Shown here: positions 17,211 through 25,798 of the stretch, in pieces
Layout of the letters: every line of letters begins with the position of its first letter
Numbering within the stretch: the stretch's first letter is position 1
Assembly (NCBI RefSeq): GCF_042094015.1
Contig: NZ_JBELDZ010000001.1
Coordinates: 1 to 64,000, forward strand
Length of the DNA stretch: 64,000 nucleotides
Direction: 5' to 3'
Origin: Aurantibacter sp042094015
GTDB lineage: Bacteria > Bacteroidota > Bacteroidia > Flavobacteriales > Flavobacteriaceae
Position numbers and translations under genes: made by a program
Notes under the pieces: model-generated
The model's database searches: none
What the model was told of the DNA's origin: nothing
What the model saw: the letters and a program-made list of their open reading frames with translations, nothing else

Positions 17211-18152
17211 TTAGTTAATAGTTACGGTTACTCGTCTGTTTTTTGCTCTACCTTCTTTAGTTGTATTATCTGCAATAGGCATATCTGGACCTTTAGAATC
17301 TGTAGTCATATATGTTTCTGAAATACCATTTTCGATAAGAATATTTTTAACAAAATCTGCTCTTTCAAATGAGAGTGCAATGTTATTATCTCTAAGACCT
17401 GTATTATCTGAATGTCCGGTTACAATAAGTTTATCATTATCAGATTTTTCTACATAGGTTAATAAATTGGCTATTTTTTTTCTTTGCACATTAGAAAGTG
17501 TAAGCTTATTTGAACCTGTTTTAAAATGAAGTGTTAATGGATTAGCAACTAAACTATCTTTAAGATTTTTAAGGTGTTCTTTATTATTGCTGCCACCTTT
17601 TAAAGCGTTAATAGTGAAATTAACAGGTCCATAAAATACATTTAAGGAGTCCGATATAAAATTGTCATCTAATCGACCAGAAATATTCATTTGTTTAGAA
17701 GACATTCCTTTTGAGACAAAATAATTTTTAATGCTATTAGCACGAGCATAACCTAAATTAGGAAATATAGAATTATTAATTTCGTTTGAATTGTATAAAC
17801 TTTCAATGTTTAATCTTTTATTAGAATTATCGTTAAAGTAAACAGCTAGTTTATCTATTTGATTATCCATATTAGAAGATAAAGAATCTTTAATGTTGAA
17901 GCTGTCTCTTAAAAAAATAAAATTGTTATCTGCTTTAAAAGCTAAACCACTACTATTATCTAAAATGTTAAAACTGTTTTTAGATGTTGGTTTAATTACA
18001 GGCGTTTCTGTAATTACATCAATATTTTTTTCTGATTCCTTTTTAGCTTGACATGTATCTTTACAGTTTTTACAGCATAAGAAATACTGAAGAAAACAAC
18101 CGATTATTATGGTTAAAATGATACCTAATAGATAAGATGATTTTTTATTCAT
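17211..18152 (-). CDS. OmpA-domain membrane protein with Cys-rich juxtamembrane motif
   Basis: A 313-residue protein. An N-terminal hydrophobic helix (about 8-25) is followed immediately by Cys residues 26, 27, 30 and 34 (CCKNCKDTC). A middle region (about 60-185) resembles a divergent OmpA-like fold (IDKLAVYFNDNSNKRLNIESL). A C-terminal OmpA/MotB peptidoglycan-binding domain (about 198-313) has LHFKTGSNKLT, VTGHSDNTG and EGRAKNRRVTV. The anchor resembles an inner-membrane helix more than a lipoprotein signal, although IIGC at 16-19 is lipobox-like. It is followed by the HhH membrane protein. Confidence 0.85.
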   Translation of the reverse strand: MNKKSSYLLGIILTIIIGCFLQYFLCCKNCKDTCQAKKESEKNIDVITETPVIKPTSKNSFNILDNSSGLAFKADNNFIFLRDSFNIKDSLSSNMDNQIDKLAVYFNDNSNKRLNIESLYNSNEINNSIFPNLGYARANSIKNYFVSKGMSSKQMNISGRLDDNFISDSLNVFYGPVNFTINALKGGSNNKEHLKNLKDSLVANPLTLHFKTGSNKLTLSNVQRKKIANLLTYVEKSDNDKLIVTGHSDNTGLRDNNIALSFERADFVKNILIENGISETYMTTDSKGPDMPIADNTTKEGRAKNRRVTVTIN

Positions 18153-18254
18153 TTTAGTGTAGCTATTGGTTTATTTCTATTAAAGCTACAATTTTTGTAT
18201 TTATTTAGACGATTATCTAAAATAAATTCGGTAAAACCATTTAAAGAATCGACA

Positions 18255-18298
18255 AAAAACAAAAAAGCCACCTAAATTTAGGTGGCTTTTTTGTTTTT
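18255..18298. terminator. Rho-independent terminator for the aldehyde dehydrogenase gene
   Basis: Perfect 22-bp arms around AGCCACCTAAA/TTTAGGTGGCT with A/T runs on both sides. It lies 16 bp beyond the stop of the minus-strand dehydrogenase, between it and the OmpA gene start. Confidence 0.88.
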
Positions 18299-18313
18299 AT
18301 AAAATAAATTCTA

Positions 18314-19867
18314 CTATAAATCGAACTTAATTCCTTGAGCAAGAGGTAATTCGTCCGAGTAGTTAACTGTATTAGTTTGTCTTCTCATATAAACTTTCCA
18401 AGAATCAGAACCAGATTCGCGTCCGCCACCAGTTTCTTTTTCTCCTCCAAAAGCACCACCAATTTCAGCACCAGAAGTTCCAATATTCACGTTTGCTATA
18501 CCACAATCAGATCCTGAAAATGATAAGAATTTTTCAGCTTCTTTCATTTCGTTTGTCATAATTGCAGAAGATAATCCTTGAGCAACACCATTTTGAACAT
18601 CAATTGCGTTTTCAACATCTCCGCTATATTTCATTAAATATAAAATTGGAGCAAAAGTTTCATGTTGTACGATTTCGAAATGGTTTTCAGCTTCAATAAT
18701 TGCTGGTTTTACGTAGCATCCAGATTCGTATCCTTCACCTTCTAAAACGCCACCTTCAACTAATACGTTTCCGCCTTCAGCTTTAGCTTTTTCAATAGCA
18801 GCTAAATATGTATTTACAGCATCATGATCAATTAATGGTCCAATATGATTCTTTTCGTCTAATGGGTTACCAATAGTTAATTGCCCGTAAGCACCAACAA
18901 TAGCATCTCTAACTTTATCGTAAACAGATTCATGAATAATTAAACGACGAGTAGAAGTACAACGTTGCCCACAAGTTCCAACAGCTCCAAATACTGCACC
19001 AGGAACTACCACTTTTAAATCAGCTGTTGGTGTAATAATAATTGCGTTGTTTCCTCCTAATTCTAATAAAGATTTTCCAAAACGTTCTGCTACAGTTGCA
19101 CCAACTATACGTCCCATTCTTGTAGAACCAGTTGCAGATACTAAAGGTATTCTAGAATCTGTAGTCATAAATTCACCAACTTTGTAATCTCCATTAATAA
19201 TACAAGAGATTCCTTCTGGTAAATTATTTTCTTTTAAAATTTCTGCAATAATGTTTTGACAAGCTACAGCACAGATTGGTGCTTTTTCTGAACCTTTCCA
19301 AACACAAACATCTCCACAAATCCAAGCTAAAGCTGTATTCCAAGCCCAAACTGCTACTGGAAAGTTAAATGCAGAAATGATACCAACAACACCAATTGGA
19401 TGCCATTGCTCTCTCATTACGTGTCCTGGTCTTTCTGAAGGAATTGTTTGTCCGTTTAATTGTCTTGATAAACCAACAGCAAAATCACAGATATCAATCA
19501 TTTCTTGAACTTCTCCGTAACCTTCTTGTAAAGATTTACCCATTTCATAAGATACTAATTTACCTAATGGCTCTTTTAAATCTCTTAATTTGTTTCCAAA
19601 TTGACGAACAATTTCACCTCTTAGTGGTGCAGGCATTGTTCTAAAAGATTTGAAAGCTGTAGTTGAAGCATCCATAACTTTATCATAATCTGCTCTTGTA
19701 GTTGTAGTAACTTTTCCAATTAAAGATCCATCTGTTGGAGAATAAGAAGCTATTGCTTCTCCGCTACCAAAGTTATTAGAACCAGTTGAAGTTCCGTGGT
19801 TTAGATCTTTAATTCCAAGCTGTTGTAAAGCCTCTTTAATTCCGAATTGAGCCGAAACGTCTGCCAT
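18314..19867 (-). CDS. Antiquitin-type (ALDH7) aldehyde dehydrogenase
   Basis: A 517-residue NAD(P)-dependent aldehyde dehydrogenase. Glu269 in LLELGGNNA and Cys303 in GTCGQRCTSTRRL are the general base and nucleophile. The Asn of SAFNFPVAVWAWN and the C-terminal GGEKETGGGRESGSD region match the ALDH7/antiquitin group. Those enzymes oxidise L-2-aminoadipate 6-semialdehyde in lysine degradation, and some act on betaine aldehyde or other semialdehydes. Start: ATG at 19867 (MADVSAQFGI) is preferred over an upstream reading (19906) that adds 13 residues overlapping the promoter. The -7 element TATATTTG is at 19911-19904. The gene is a single transcription unit. Confidence 0.92.
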   Translation of the reverse strand: MADVSAQFGIKEALQQLGIKDLNHGTSTGSNNFGSGEAIASYSPTDGSLIGKVTTTTRADYDKVMDASTTAFKSFRTMPAPLRGEIVRQFGNKLRDLKEPLGKLVSYEMGKSLQEGYGEVQEMIDICDFAVGLSRQLNGQTIPSERPGHVMREQWHPIGVVGIISAFNFPVAVWAWNTALAWICGDVCVWKGSEKAPICAVACQNIIAEILKENNLPEGISCIINGDYKVGEFMTTDSRIPLVSATGSTRMGRIVGATVAERFGKSLLELGGNNAIIITPTADLKVVVPGAVFGAVGTCGQRCTSTRRLIIHESVYDKVRDAIVGAYGQLTIGNPLDEKNHIGPLIDHDAVNTYLAAIEKAKAEGGNVLVEGGVLEGEGYESGCYVKPAIIEAENHFEIVQHETFAPILYLMKYSGDVENAIDVQNGVAQGLSSAIMTNEMKEAEKFLSFSGSDCGIANVNIGTSGAEIGGAFGGEKETGGGRESGSDSWKVYMRRQTNTVNYSDELPLAQGIKFDL

Positions 19868-19903
19868 AATATCTTGATTTTTAAGTTTTATTAAAATTTT
19901 ATG

Positions 19904-19911
19904 CAAATATA
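19904..19911 (-). promoter_or_regulatory. -7 promoter element for the aldehyde dehydrogenase gene
   Basis: Minus strand TATATTTG, an exact TAnnTTTG match 37 bp before the ATG at 19867. No obvious -33 element. Confidence 0.45.
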
Positions 19912-20025
19912 CTAATAATTATACTTCTTGTAAGATGCATATTGGTTTAATAAAATTCTGAGTTATATTATGTATTTCTAGCTTATAATTAATGAAAAAA
20001 ATGTAATTTTAATGCATTACCTACA

Positions 20026-20061
20026 TCTATAATTTAATTCTGAACGTAACTTAAATTATAG
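20026..20061. promoter_or_regulatory. Inverted repeat upstream of the alpha-2-macroglobulin gene
   Basis: CTATAATTTAA at 20027-20037 pairs exactly with TTAAATTATAG at 20051-20061, an 11-bp arm with a 13-base spacer. It ends 26 bp before the ATG at 20088. It could be an operator or a hairpin in the leader. It lacks GC pairs and a T-run, so terminator function is unlikely. Confidence 0.4.
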
Positions 20062-20087
20062 TCATTAATTAAAAACCATCTATTTCT

Positions 20088-23000
20088 ATGAAATTTAAAT
20101 CTATTTTAACACTAATTCTAATTTGTGTATTTAGTTTTTCTTGTAAAAAAGAGAGTCAAGAGCCACAAGATAATATCTTTAAATATCGAGAATATGTAAG
20201 CTACACTACAACTGGATTACAATCTGTAGTTAATCCTATTCAAGTTAGTTTAGCAAAGCCGGTAAAAGGTTGGGATGCGGATAAACCTTTAGATCTTAAC
20301 TTAATTTCTATTTTACCTAAAGTAGGCGGGATAATAACTGCTAAAAACGATAACTCGTTTTTATTTACTCCAAACACAACGTTTAAAGCAGATACAGAAT
20401 ATACAGTGACATTACTCTTGGATAAAATGTTTCCAAAAATTGAAAGTGACTTGTCTGAGTACGTATTTAAGTTTAAAACAAAAAAACCTAATTTTTCTAT
20501 TAACACTAAAAATTTGCAATCATATTCTCGTGAATGGCAATATTTGTTAGGTGAATTAAAATCTGTAGATGTTATATCTCCAAATCAAGCCAAAGAATTA
20601 ATATCAGCTTCACAAAACAATAATGATTTAAAAATTGAATGGAATGAATCTAATGACTTAGCAACTTATTTTGAATTTAAAATAGATAGTATTAAAAGAG
20701 AAATTAACGATTCTGAAATTAATGTAAAATGGAATGGAAGTGCTATAAATGCAGATAATAAAGGTGAAAATACAATTGCAATTCCTGGGAAAAACAATTT
20801 TAAGATTATTAATGTTGAGGTTTTACAACAACCAGAGCAGTATTTAAGTATTAATTTTTCTGATCCTTTAAAAAAGGAGCAGAATTTTGATGGTTTAGTT
20901 AATATCCAAAAAAGTAAATCGGCTAAATATGTAGTAGATGGAAATGTTCTAAAAGTATATCCAAATAATAAGTTGTCTGGTAATTTATTAGTTGATGTAT
21001 TCCAAGGAATTAAAAATACAGATGGCTATAAATTAAAAACTTCTTTTTCTGAAACTATTGCATTTCAAGATTTGAAACCACAAGTTAGATTGGTGACTTC
21101 TGGTGTGTTTTTACCAAATTCTGAAAAACTGAATTTTAATTTTGAAGCCGTAAATTTAAAAAAGGTAGATGTTAGAGTAATTAAAGTGTATCAAAATAAT
21201 GTTTTACAATTTTTACAAAATAATAGTTTAAATTCAAATAATAGCAACAGTATTCGTCAAGTTGGAAGACGTGTCGCCAAGCAAACCATTACTTTAATAG
21301 AGAATGATTTTGACAATACCGGAAAATTTAAAAATTACAGTATAGATTTAGCTAACTTTTTTCAGGCAGAAAAAGGAGCTATTTATCGTGTAGAATTAGA
21401 ATACAAAAAAGAATATGCGCTATTTAATTGTGATGTAGCTACCACAAATAATAACTCTAATGACGATGACTATTACGAAGACGATTATTACTACGACGAT
21501 TACCAAGAAAATGACATTGATTTACAAAATGCTAACGATGAAGAACGAGAAGAAGCTTATTGGGATAATCTAACGTACAATTATAAAGATTACCCTTATA
21601 ATTGGAGAGAAAGAGATAATCCTTGTCATGAAGCTTACTATAATAGAAATCGTATTGTTTCTCAAAATTTAATTGCATCAAACCTTGGAGTTATTGTAAA
21701 ACGTGGATCAGATAATACATATCATTTTGCGGTCTCTAATATTTTAAATACACAACCAGAATCCGATGCAAAAGTCACTTTATATAATTACCAAAAGCAA
21801 GAGTTAATCTCTACTACTACAAATGCCGATGGTTTTGTAGTTCTAAACTCACCTAAGTATGCATCATTCGCAATAATTTCAAAAGGAAAAAACACCACGT
21901 ACCTTAAACTCAACGACGGAAATAGTTTATCTCTAAGTAAGTTTGATGTTTCTGGAGCAACACTTCAAAAAGGGTTAAAAGGATTTTTATATACGGAACG
22001 TGGCGTTTGGCGTCCAGGAGATAGTGTTTTTTTTACGTTTATGCTAAATGATATTGCAAATCCATTACCAGATAATCATCCTGTAAAATTAGAAGTTACA
22101 GACGCTACTGGAAAATTAGTTAATAAACAGATTACAACTAATCACTTAAATCATGTTTATGCATTTACAATTCCCACAAATCCAGACGATAAAACTGGAA
22201 ACTGGTCAGCTAAAGTAAGTGTTGGTGGCGCTAAATTTTATAAAACTTTAAAAGTTGAAACCGTAAAACCAAATAGATTAAAGCTTAAAATTAATTTTGA
22301 AGATGATGTCCTTAGTACTTCAAAACCGGCAAAAGGAACACTTCAAGTTAATTGGTTACATGGAGCGCCAGCAAAAAATCTAAGAACAGAAGTTAAAGCG
22401 AAGTTTAGCGTTAATAATTCAGGATTTAAGAACTATAAAAATTATGTTTTTAACGATCCAACTAAGCGTTTTAACACAGAAGAATTGACACTTTTAGATG
22501 CTAAAGTTAATGAAGAAGGAAACATAGCAATTAATAATCCACTTAAAATTGGTAAAAACGCACCAGGAATGTTAAATGCTCAGTTTTTAGTTAGAGCATT
22601 TGAGAATGGAGGCGACTTTTCTATAGATGCTTTTACAATGCCTTATGCACCTTATGAAAGTTTTGTAGGATTAAAATCTCCTAAAGAAAAAGTGTATGGT
22701 TCTTTTGATACAGACCAAAGTCATACGTTTGACATAGCTACTGTAGATAAAGATGGAAAACCAATAAAACGCAACAATTTAGAAGTTAAAGTTTATAAGA
22801 TAGAATGGCGATGGTGGTGGAACTCTTCACGAGATAATTTATCAAAATATACATCAAGTACATTTCATAAACCTTATATGGATGCTAAGGTTTCTACAAA
22901 CCCTAACGGAAAAGCATCATTTAAAATTAATGTTCCAGATGATGAAGGCGGACGCTATTTAATTCGTGTTAGAGATCCAAAAAGTGGTCACGCTACAGGA

Positions 23001-25664
23001 AAAACAACATATTTCTACAAAAATTGGTGGAAACGTCAATCTGGTGGAGATAAAGAAGCTGCTAAAATGTTAGTATTTTCAGCAGATAAGGACAATTATA
23101 ATGTTGGCGAAACAGCAACAGTTACATTTCCATCAGGAACAAATGGTCGTGCTTTAGTAAGTGTAGAAAACGGAAGCGAGGTTTTAGATTATCAATGGGT
23201 TGAGTCTTCTAAAGGCGAGACACAAGTTAAAATTCCTATAACTAAAGAAATGGCGCCAAATGTGTTTGTAAATATTTCGTTGTTGCAACCGCACGCATCT
23301 ACTGCAAACGATTTGCCACTACGTATGTACGGACTTATTCCATTAATGGTTCAAGATAAAAACACCATTTTGGAACCTGTTTTAGATATGCCAAACTCTT
23401 TAGAACCAGAACAAGAATTTACGGTTAAGGTTTCAGAAAAAAACAATAAAGCTATGACTTACACTATTGCTTTAGTTGAAGAAGGTTTATTAGATTTAAC
23501 ACGATTTAAAACACCAAATCCTTGGGATGCATTTTACACGCGTGAAGCTTTAGGTGTAAAAACTTGGGATATGTTCGATGAGGTTATTGGAGCTTATTCT
23601 GGAAGTATAGAGCAAGTATTTGCTATTGGTGGAGATGGCAATTTAGAAAAAGGAAAGAATAAAAAGGCAAACAGATTTAAACCTGTAGTTCGATTTTTAG
23701 GACCTTTTACAATTGACAAAGGTGATACAAAATCACATAAAATTAAATTACCAAATTATGTAGGCTCAGTTAGAACTATGGTTATTGCTGGAGACGAAAA
23801 CACAGAAGCTTATGGTAAAGTAGATAAAACAACATCTGTAAAAAAACCTTTAATGGTTTTAGCCAGTTTACCACGTAAGTTAAGTCCTGGCGAGAAAGTA
23901 ACATTACCTGTTACGCTTTTTGCTATGGAAAAACACGTTAAAAGTGTAACGGTAAGCTTAAAATTAAGCAACGGAATTAAAGTTGTTGGAGAAAATACAC
24001 AACGTATTACTTTTTCTAATCCAGACGAGAAAATGACATATTTTAATTTAGATGTCAGCAAAGCAAAAGGTTTTAATACTATTGAGGTTATCGCTAAAGG
24101 AAATGGCGAAAAAGCATCATATAAAGTAGAAATAGATGTTATAAATGCTAACCCAATCACATCTAAAGCTATAGATGTTGAGTTAGAAGCAAACGCAAAT
24201 CAAATATCTAATTTTAATACGTTTGGTGTTGATGGAACAAACTCTGCAACGGTTGAGTTTTCTACTTTGCCACCAATGAATTTTAGTAAACGTATGGAAT
24301 ACTTAATTCAGTATCCGCATGGTTGTGTAGAACAAACAACATCTTCAGTTTTCCCTCAATTATATTTAACCGATATTTTTGATATTGATTACAATAAGAG
24401 GCAGGAAATTACAGAAAACATTAAAAAAGGAATCAAACGTTTAGGAAATTTTCAACAACCAAATGGCGGATTAAGTTACTGGATTGGTCAAAACACAGCT
24501 AACGATTGGGGAACAAGTTATGCTGGTCATTTTTTAATAGAAGCTGAGAAAAAAGGCTATGTTTTACCGCTTACTTTTAAGAGTAATTGGTTGCGTTACC
24601 AAAAAGATGCTGCTCGTAATTGGCGACCAAGTTATAACCAATACAGAAGTGATGTTGCTCAAGCTTACAGACTTTATACATTAGCTTTAGCTGGACAACC
24701 AGAATTGGCAGCAATGAATAGATTAAGAGAATTTAAAGAAATTTCTAATACGGCAAAATGGCGTTTAGCAGCAGCTTATGCGTTGGCAAGTCAGAAAGAA
24801 GCAAGTCAAGCTATTATAAATACAGCTTCAATTAATTTTAAAGCACCAAAGTATAATTATTACACCTATGGCTCTCGCGATAGAAACAAAGCTATGGCTC
24901 TAGAAACTATGGTAATTACTAAAGACAGTAGAACTAGAGAATTAGCTAAAGAATTGGCTAAAGATTTATCTAGTAATAGATGGATGAGTACACAAACTAC
25001 TGCATATTGCTTAATGTCTATGGCAAAAATGGTAAATGCTAATGGAGGAAAAGCTTTAGATGTATCGTTTACAATTAATGGGAAATCCGAAACTATTTCT
25101 ACTAAAAATGCTATTGCTCAACGTGTTTTAAAAGTGAATGATGGCGAGAACTCACTTCAGCTTAAAAATAATAAAGACAATATCGTTTTTGTTCGTGTGT
25201 TAAATTCAGGAAAATTACCTTTAGGCGAAGAACTTACTGAACAACGCGGTTTATCTGCTTCAATAGTTTATAAAGATTTAAAAGGAAACAGGATTGATAT
25301 TTCTAAGTTGATGCAAGGACAAGACTTTATAGCAAGTGTAACTATTACTAATCAGAAAAATTATAACGTTAATGATGTTGCATTAACACAATTGTTTCCA
25401 TCTGGTTGGGATATTGTAAACACTAGATTTACGTCTTTTGGAAGTACAACCACAAGTAAGGCAGATTATACAGATATTAGAGACGATCGTGTAAATTTCT
25501 ATTTTGACTTAGGAACAGGAAATAGTAGATCAAAAACATTTAATGTTATGCTTAATGCATCGTATTTAGGAACATATTACTTACCTGGACTACAAGCTGA
25601 AGCAATGTATGACAATGACTTTTTAGTAAGGAATAAAGGACAATGGATTGAAGTAGTGAAATAG
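20088..25664 (+). CDS. Lipoprotein alpha-2-macroglobulin with thioester motif
   Basis: A 1858-residue bacterial alpha-2-macroglobulin, a large periplasmic trap for proteases. The signal peptide ends at a lipobox-like FSFSC (Cys19). Ig-like MG domains follow. The bait/MG region has GVWRPGDSVFFTFMLND (about residue 640). The thioester motif PHGCVEQ is intact (Cys1413, Gln1416), and an alpha-toroid thioester domain and C-terminal domain follow. Unusual is an insert of Asp, Glu and Tyr (about residues 454-500, with DDDYYEDDYYYDDY). PbpC is encoded next door, as in many bacteria, where the pair is thought to guard the cell wall after breach. The inverted repeat 27 bp upstream may regulate it. Confidence 0.95.
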   Translation: MKFKSILTLILICVFSFSCKKESQEPQDNIFKYREYVSYTTTGLQSVVNPIQVSLAKPVKGWDADKPLDLNLISILPKVGGIITAKNDNSFLFTPNTTFKADTEYTVTLLLDKMFPKIESDLSEYVFKFKTKKPNFSINTKNLQSYSREWQYLLGELKSVDVISPNQAKELISASQNNNDLKIEWNESNDLATYFEFKIDSIKREINDSEINVKWNGSAINADNKGENTIAIPGKNNFKIINVEVLQQPEQYLSINFSDPLKKEQNFDGLVNIQKSKSAKYVVDGNVLKVYPNNKLSGNLLVDVFQGIKNTDGYKLKTSFSETIAFQDLKPQVRLVTSGVFLPNSEKLNFNFEAVNLKKVDVRVIKVYQNNVLQFLQNNSLNSNNSNSIRQVGRRVAKQTITLIENDFDNTGKFKNYSIDLANFFQAEKGAIYRVELEYKKEYALFNCDVATTNNNSNDDDYYEDDYYYDDYQENDIDLQNANDEEREEAYWDNLTYNYKDYPYNWRERDNPCHEAYYNRNRIVSQNLIASNLGVIVKRGSDNTYHFAVSNILNTQPESDAKVTLYNYQKQELISTTTNADGFVVLNSPKYASFAIISKGKNTTYLKLNDGNSLSLSKFDVSGATLQKGLKGFLYTERGVWRPGDSVFFTFMLNDIANPLPDNHPVKLEVTDATGKLVNKQITTNHLNHVYAFTIPTNPDDKTGNWSAKVSVGGAKFYKTLKVETVKPNRLKLKINFEDDVLSTSKPAKGTLQVNWLHGAPAKNLRTEVKAKFSVNNSGFKNYKNYVFNDPTKRFNTEELTLLDAKVNEEGNIAINNPLKIGKNAPGMLNAQFLVRAFENGGDFSIDAFTMPYAPYESFVGLKSPKEKVYGSFDTDQSHTFDIATVDKDGKPIKRNNLEVKVYKIEWRWWWNSSRDNLSKYTSSTFHKPYMDAKVSTNPNGKASFKINVPDDEGGRYLIRVRDPKSGHATGKTTYFYKNWWKRQSGGDKEAAKMLVFSADKDNYNVGETATVTFPSGTNGRALVSVENGSEVLDYQWVESSKGETQVKIPITKEMAPNVFVNISLLQPHASTANDLPLRMYGLIPLMVQDKNTILEPVLDMPNSLEPEQEFTVKVSEKNNKAMTYTIALVEEGLLDLTRFKTPNPWDAFYTREALGVKTWDMFDEVIGAYSGSIEQVFAIGGDGNLEKGKNKKANRFKPVVRFLGPFTIDKGDTKSHKIKLPNYVGSVRTMVIAGDENTEAYGKVDKTTSVKKPLMVLASLPRKLSPGEKVTLPVTLFAMEKHVKSVTVSLKLSNGIKVVGENTQRITFSNPDEKMTYFNLDVSKAKGFNTIEVIAKGNGEKASYKVEIDVINANPITSKAIDVELEANANQISNFNTFGVDGTNSATVEFSTLPPMNFSKRMEYLIQYPHGCVEQTTSSVFPQLYLTDIFDIDYNKRQEITENIKKGIKRLGNFQQPNGGLSYWIGQNTANDWGTSYAGHFLIEAEKKGYVLPLTFKSNWLRYQKDAARNWRPSYNQYRSDVAQAYRLYTLALAGQPELAAMNRLREFKEISNTAKWRLAAAYALASQKEASQAIINTASINFKAPKYNYYTYGSRDRNKAMALETMVITKDSRTRELAKELAKDLSSNRWMSTQTTAYCLMSMAKMVNANGGKALDVSFTINGKSETISTKNAIAQRVLKVNDGENSLQLKNNKDNIVFVRVLNSGKLPLGEELTEQRGLSASIVYKDLKGNRIDISKLMQGQDFIASVTITNQKNYNVNDVALTQLFPSGWDIVNTRFTSFGSTTTSKADYTDIRDDRVNFYFDLGTGNSRSKTFNVMLNASYLGTYYLPGLQAEAMYDNDFLVRNKGQWIEVVK

Positions 25665-25691
25665 GTTTGAATTGTTAATTATATCTTGAGG

Positions 25692-25714
25692 TCTCGACTG
25701 CGCTCGACCAGACA
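25692..25714. repeat. CTCGACTGCGCTCGA-type repeat, copy 2
   Basis: TCTCGACTGCGCTCGACCAG plus ACA. It is in the 134-bp gap between the macroglobulin and pbpC genes, and is inverted relative to copy 3 at 25751-25773 (20 of 23 positions match). The two copies can fold into one hairpin with a 36-base loop. Confidence 0.75.
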
Positions 25715-25750
25715 GCACTAAGATAATATATAATTATGAAGTTACTAGAA

Positions 25751-25773
25751 TGTCTCCTCGAGCACAGTCGAGA
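25751..25773. repeat. CTCGACTGCGCTCGA-type repeat, copy 3 (inverted)
   Basis: TGTCTCCTCGAGCACAGTCG plus AGA. The reverse complement reads TCTCGACTGTGCTCGAGGAG plus ACA. It lies between a false upstream ATG (25736) and the true pbpC start (25799). Confidence 0.75.
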
Positions 25774-25798
25774 GGTTTCATTTGAAATTAAAATACTT

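Noticed and set aside
19396..19644. 82-codon plus-strand ORF inside the aldehyde dehydrogenase gene
   Set aside because: It is antisense to a strongly conserved catalytic gene and shows no domain or promoter.
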